DNA of 64,000 bases from an uncultured Roseateles sp. (lineage in GTDB: Bacteria > Pseudomonadota > Gammaproteobacteria > Burkholderiales > Burkholderiaceae_C): contig NZ_CAJYPS010000034.1 in the NCBI RefSeq assembly GCF_913777145.1, positions 62,001-126,000 of the forward strand, in the 5' to 3' direction. The translations under genes were made by a program, and so were the position numbers. Positions 60,404 to 64,000 of the stretch are shown in pieces. Positions within the stretch are counted from its first letter, which is position 1. Every line of letters starts with the position of its first letter. The notes beneath the pieces were generated by a model that was not told the origin of the DNA, did no database searches, and saw only the letters and a list, made by a program, of their open reading frames with translations.

Positions 60404-61315
60404 ATGCTCGTCCATCCCAGCCCCTTGAACCAGCCCCTGCCCCGCCCGCGCGCGGTCAGCCCCGAGCCCGCACCCGAGCGGCCCAAGTCCATAGGCCAGC
60501 GCCTGCGCGCGGTGCGGCCGCTGACCGACGCGCAGATCGAGCAGATCCTGCTGCACCAGCGCCAGCACGGCCTGCGCTTCGGCGATGCCGCGGTCGAGCT
60601 CAAGCTGGCCTCGCGCGACGAGGTGGCGCGCGCACTCTCCCAGCAGTTCGACTTCCCCTACGTCAGCACCGAGGACTGCGCGCTCAGCCCCGAGCTGGTG
60701 ACCGCGGTGTCGCCCTTCGGCGAACAGGCCGAGGTGTTCCGCGAGCTGCGCACCCGCTTGCTGCTGGAACACCTGGACCCGCCGCAGCCACGCCATGCGC
60801 TGGCGGTGCTCAGCACCGATGTCGGCGACGGCAAGAGCTACTGCGCGGCCAATCTCGCGATCTCGTTGAGCCAGATGGGCCGTCGCACGCTGCTGATAGA
60901 CGCCGACCTGCGCTGCCCGCGCGTGCACCAGCTGTTCGGCCTGGTGAACCGCCACGGCCTCAGCGCGGTGCTGGCCGGCCACCAGTCGGCCGCCACCGCG
61001 CTGCACACCGTGGCCGAGCTGCCCAGCCTGGAGCTGCTGCTGGCCGGCAGCGTGCCGCCCAACCCGCAGGAGCTGCTGCAGCGCCCCACCTTCACGCTGC
61101 TGCTGCAGGAGCTGCTGGAGCGCTTCGACCATGTGATCGTGGACACACCCGCGGCCAGCCAGGGCGCCGACGCGCGGCTGCTGGCCGCCAAGTGCGGCGC
61201 CGCCCTCATCGTCGGCCGCCAGGGCCGCAGCCGCCTGGCCGATCTGCAGGCGCTGGCCGGCGCGATGGCGCGCACCGCCACCCGCCTGACCGGCGTGCTG
61301 ATCAACCAGGGCTGA
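60404..61315 (+). CDS. epsG: Chain-length-associated tyrosine-kinase-like ATPase EpsG
   Basis: 303 aa. N-terminal residues about 30-95 form an MshEN/GspE-N-like domain (LTDAQIEQILLHQRQHGLRF, SQQFDFPYVS). The BY-kinase P-loop domain follows: Walker A STDVGDGKSYCAANLA (usual GEGKS changed to GDGKS), Walker A' RTLLIDADLRCPRVHQLF, and Walker B HVIVDTPAASQGAD. No C-terminal tyrosine cluster is present, so regulation by autophosphorylation there is unlikely. The MshEN domain suggests control by cyclic di-GMP or a structural role. Confidence 0.87.
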   Translation: MLVHPSPLNQPLPRPRAVSPEPAPERPKSIGQRLRAVRPLTDAQIEQILLHQRQHGLRFGDAAVELKLASRDEVARALSQQFDFPYVSTEDCALSPELVTAVSPFGEQAEVFRELRTRLLLEHLDPPQPRHALAVLSTDVGDGKSYCAANLAISLSQMGRRTLLIDADLRCPRVHQLFGLVNRHGLSAVLAGHQSAATALHTVAELPSLELLLAGSVPPNPQELLQRPTFTLLLQELLERFDHVIVDTPAASQGADARLLAAKCGAALIVGRQGRSRLADLQALAGAMARTATRLTGVLINQG

Positions 61316-61318
61316 GGC

Positions 61319-62764
61319 ATGAGCACACCCCCTGCGCCGCTGCGCCGGCCCCCGCTGCTGCCCCTGGACCTGCTCGCGCTGCTGGGCCTGATGCTGTTGC
61401 TGGTGCTGGCAGCCTGCTGGGAACCCGCGCCGCTGCTGAGCGCGCTGGCGCTGGGGCTGTGGGCGCTGGTGATCGCGCGCGCGCTGCGGCTGCGCACCGC
61501 GGCCATGGTGATGCTGAGCCCCTTCCTGCTGCTGCACCTGTCGGTGATGGCCTCGCTGATCGCGATAGAGAGCGGCGCCTACATGAAGGAGATCGGCGCC
61601 ACCGGCGCGCCCTCGCTGGCGGGTGTGCTCTACCCGCTGCTGTCCCTGCTGTTCGTGGGCGCCGCGCTGCTGGCGCACGGCTTCTGGGGCCGCCGCCTGC
61701 CGGCGGTGCCGCCGCTGTCGGCCGTGCCACCCGCGCCGGCCCCGTGGTGGCTGCTGAACGCCGCGCTGCTGCTGGGCGCGGGCACGGACCTGCTGCTGCT
61801 GGCCAAGGGGCTGGTGGGCGGCTTTCCGATGCTATCGGGCACCGACCGCTTCCAGTTCCGCGCCGGCACCGACGTGCTGACGCTGAACCTGCTCAACCTC
61901 AAGATCGTCATCGCCGCCGCGCTGGCCACCGGCGCGCTGGCGGCCCGCAGCCTGCGGGCGCGCCGCGCCCACCACCTGCTGTTCGGCAGCTATCTGCTGC
62001 TGTCCTTTCTGTACGGCGACAAGTTCTTCAACATCCTGGTCGCGGCCCTGGTCTACGCGATGCCGGCCGCGGCGGCCGACCCGGTGCGACTGCGCCAGCA
62101 TGCGGCCCGCCTGGCGCCGCTGGTGCTGACCCTGCTGCTGGCGGTACTTGGCGCCACGCTGGTGAGCTATTCCAACCAGGGCGAGCTGAGCCTGGCCCAG
62201 ACGCTGGAGCGCCTGGGCGAGCGGGTGGCCGGCCAGGGTCAGCTCTGGTGGGTCGCAATGCGCGACAACGCGCAGTGGCTGGCCTGGGACGGCGAGGCGC
62301 TGCGCGGCTACCTGGCCAGCCTGTGGGCCAACCCGGCGGCCAGCTATGTGTTCGAACACCGGCTGGTGGCCTTCTATTTCATCGAGCGCTATGCGCCCGC
62401 GGCCATGCACCTGTCCTTCCTGCACAACAAGGGCACGGTCACGCCCACCATGGTGTTCGAGGCCTATTCGCTGGTGCTGATGGGCGGCGTGGGCGTGATC
62501 CTCGCCACCGCCTGCGCCGGCCTGTTCACCGGCTCGGCCCTGCACTGGCTGCAGCGCCAGATGCTCAAGGGTCAGGTCGTGAACGTGCTGCTGCCGGCCT
62601 ATGTGCTGATCCAGACCTTCTACCTGATGGCCCAGGCCACGCTCTACAACCTGATCAGCCCCAGTGCCGCCAAGGCCTACCTCGCCTTTCTCGCGCTGCA
62701 GGGCCTGGTGTGGGCCTGGCTGCGCCTGAGCGCCGCGCCGCGGCTGGAGCCCGCCCATGGCTGA
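61319..62764 (+). CDS. Wzy-like polytopic membrane protein
   Basis: 481 aa with about ten to twelve hydrophobic helices (LLALLGLMLLLVLAACW at the start, LLFGSYLLLSFLYGDKFFNI in the middle) and a long periplasmic-type loop with SNQGELSLAQTLERLGERV and HRLVAFYFIERYAPAAMHLS. Position after EpsG and topology fit the repeat-unit polymerase, but Wzy proteins have little conserved sequence, so the call rests on context. It starts 3 bp after epsG and overlaps the next gene by 8 nt. Confidence 0.7.
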   Translation: MSTPPAPLRRPPLLPLDLLALLGLMLLLVLAACWEPAPLLSALALGLWALVIARALRLRTAAMVMLSPFLLLHLSVMASLIAIESGAYMKEIGATGAPSLAGVLYPLLSLLFVGAALLAHGFWGRRLPAVPPLSAVPPAPAPWWLLNAALLLGAGTDLLLLAKGLVGGFPMLSGTDRFQFRAGTDVLTLNLLNLKIVIAAALATGALAARSLRARRAHHLLFGSYLLLSFLYGDKFFNILVAALVYAMPAAAADPVRLRQHAARLAPLVLTLLLAVLGATLVSYSNQGELSLAQTLERLGERVAGQGQLWWVAMRDNAQWLAWDGEALRGYLASLWANPAASYVFEHRLVAFYFIERYAPAAMHLSFLHNKGTVTPTMVFEAYSLVLMGGVGVILATACAGLFTGSALHWLQRQMLKGQVVNVLLPAYVLIQTFYLMAQATLYNLISPSAAKAYLAFLALQGLVWAWLRLSAAPRLEPAHG

Positions 62765-63827
62765 GCGCCTGGACCATCTGGACGGCCTGCGCGGCATCGC
62801 GGCGCTGCTGGTGCTCTACCAGCACGGCGTGGAGCACTGGGCCGCGGCCGTGCCGGACGCGCACGCGGTGCAGGCCCATCTGCAGTGGCTGTTCACCTAT
62901 CTGGACCTGGGCAAGGTGGGCGTGGTGGCCTTCTTCGCGATCAGCGGTTTCATCGTGCCGGCCAGCCTGCGCGGCGACTCACCGCGGCTGGGCTTTGTGG
63001 TGTCGCGGCTGTGCCGGCTGTTCCCGGCCTACTGGCTGGCCGTGGTCGGCGCGGCGCTGGTGCTGCCCGCGTTCGCCGGCCAGACGGTGAGCCTCATCCA
63101 GTTGCTGGCCAATCTCAGCATGGCGCCGGCGCTGTGGGGCCAGGCCGACCTGCTGGGCATCTTCTGGACACTGCGCGTGGAGTGGGTGTTCTACGGCCTG
63201 TGCCTGCTGGTGTTCAGCCTGGGCCGGCTGGACGACGCCGCCTGGATGCAGCGCCTGCTGGGCGCGCTGCTGGCCTATGCACTGGGCGCCAGCCTGTTGC
63301 GCGGCGCCGGCCTGGCGCCGCTGCCGGTGGCACTGCCGCTCTACCTCGCGGTGATGCTGTTCGGCCACCAGCTGCGGCTGGCGCTGCTGGCCCAGGACGC
63401 GCTCGCCCGGCGGCGCTGGCCCGCGCTGCTGGCCACGCTGGCCGTGCTGATCCCGCTGTGCTGGACGCTGGCCTACGACGACAACTCGCACAAGGAGTCG
63501 CTGCTGGCCTCCTGCAGCGGCTTCCTGGTGGGCCTGGCGCTGTTTGTGGCCTGCGTGTGCGGGCGGCGCTTCGGCAGCGCGCTGCTGAGCCACCTGGGCC
63601 GCATCAGCTACGGCATCTATCTGTTCCACCCGATCGCACTGGCGCTGCTGCTGGGCGCGGCCCAGGCGCCGCTGCAGCACGGGCCGCTGCGCGCGCTGCT
63701 GGCCGTGGCGCTGACGCTGCTGCTGGCCCAGCTGGTGCAGCAGGGGCTGGAGCAGCCCGCCATACGCCTGGGCCGCCGGCTGCTGCCGGGCCGGCGCGGC
63801 GAACGCCCGCTGGAGCGACGCGCATGA
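62757..63827 (+). CDS. Membrane acyltransferase (acyltransferase family 3)
   Basis: 356 aa, about ten helices. The family start is ERLDHLDGLRGIAALLVLYQ with the catalytic His in QHGVEHW, then FFAISGFIVPASL and VSRLCRLFPAYWLAVV, and the conserved LRVEWVFYGLCLLVF. These enzymes acetylate or succinylate sugars of surface polysaccharides. In this operon it probably O-acylates the exopolysaccharide repeat unit. Overlaps of 8 nt (upstream) and 4 nt (downstream) indicate translational coupling. Confidence 0.9.
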   Translation: MAERLDHLDGLRGIAALLVLYQHGVEHWAAAVPDAHAVQAHLQWLFTYLDLGKVGVVAFFAISGFIVPASLRGDSPRLGFVVSRLCRLFPAYWLAVVGAALVLPAFAGQTVSLIQLLANLSMAPALWGQADLLGIFWTLRVEWVFYGLCLLVFSLGRLDDAAWMQRLLGALLAYALGASLLRGAGLAPLPVALPLYLAVMLFGHQLRLALLAQDALARRRWPALLATLAVLIPLCWTLAYDDNSHKESLLASCSGFLVGLALFVACVCGRRFGSALLSHLGRISYGIYLFHPIALALLLGAAQAPLQHGPLRALLAVALTLLLAQLVQQGLEQPAIRLGRRLLPGRRGERPLERRA

Positions 63828-64000
63828 AGATACTGCACGTGGTGGAGACCGCCCGCGGCGGCTGCGGCAGCTACCTCAACGAGATCCTGCCCCAGCAGCT
63901 GGCCCTGCTGGGCCCGGCCCAGCTGCGCTGCCTGGCCCCACGCCAGCACCTGGACCAGCTGGACCGGCTGCCGCCCGAGCTGCTGCGCGACTTCGACCGC
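63824..64000 (+). CDS. Glycosyltransferase, N-terminal part (runs off the window)
   Basis: The first 59 codons are present, starting at the ATG at 63824 that overlaps the acyltransferase stop (ATGA). MKILHVVETARGGCGSYLNE is the typical N-terminal strand and glycine-rich loop of GT4-type glycosyltransferases. The remainder lies outside the window. Confidence 0.75.
   Translation, partial: MKILHVVETARGGCGSYLNEILPQQLALLGPAQLRCLAPRQHLDQLDRLPPELLRDFDR

Noticed and set aside
61192-63090. 632-aa frame overlapping the Wzy-like and acyltransferase genes
   Set aside because: It is in a shifted frame of two genes with clear membrane topology and family motifs, and is Ala/Gly/Arg-rich.

Overview
The window is GC-rich chromosomal DNA from a betaproteobacterium, most likely Burkholderiales of the Rubrivivax/Leptothrix/Roseateles type. 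Supporting signs are Bug-type solute receptors, PilT/PilU, an EpsF/EpsG exopolysaccharide locus, a PEP-CTERM protein, an HAAT (branched-chain amino acid type) ABC cluster with CoA ligases, and the rsmI/yraN/diaA/dolP block without lpoA. I saw no rRNA, tRNA, transposase, integrase, CRISPR array or phage genes. The taxonomic call is inference.

Layout. 1-5.5 kb: a leftward sugar-utilisation operon (GH1 beta-glucosidase, LacI regulator, Oar-like TonB-dependent receptor, start of a Tat-exported protein) with a perfect LacI-type operator before its first gene. 5.6-8.1 kb: a PEP-CTERM glycerophosphodiesterase and a Bug receptor separated by hairpin repeats. 8.2-10.8 kb: a histidine kinase and a response regulator, convergent and overlapping. 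10.9-21.8 kb: a leftward HAAT uptake cluster with two acyl-CoA ligases and a lipoprotein, divergent from a Crp/Fnr regulator with a palindrome between them; a ~630-bp repeat structure sits inside it. 22-25.9 kb: POT transporter, ECF sigma/anti-sigma pair, DUF3455 lipoprotein, GNAT enzyme. 26-29.6 kb: htpG with a heat-shock-like promoter, then aroG (DAHP synthase) preceded by a Phe/Tyr/Trp-rich leader peptide and an intrinsic terminator, a classic attenuator layout. 29.7-36.3 kb: FAH-family lipoprotein, TldD, RsmI, YraN, DiaA, DolP and a hydroxyisobutyrate-type dehydrogenase. 36.4-43.6 kb: PilU, PilT, YggS, a chemoreceptor, a lone TonB C-terminal domain, a cold-shock/TM protein and RbgA-like GTPase. 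43.6-50.7 kb: MFS transporter, MtfA, CheZ, DUF2520 protein, exported methyltransferase, alkaline phosphatase and partner. 50.7-56.6 kb: a three-part RND efflux operon. 57.1-64 kb: a tightly packed rightward exopolysaccharide operon running off the end.

The signals that the genes do not explain lie between them. (1) The aroG leader. (2) A family of structured intergenic modules (AGGACCGAG, 8-bp stem, CTGC loop, 8-bp stem, CGACGCCT) in which four stem sequences differ but always pair. (3) A second repeat family placed directly after the stop codons of livM, pilU and pilT. (4) Two divergent copies of one long repeat in inverted orientation at 13.3-13.9 kb. All were found by eye; none was tested computationally.
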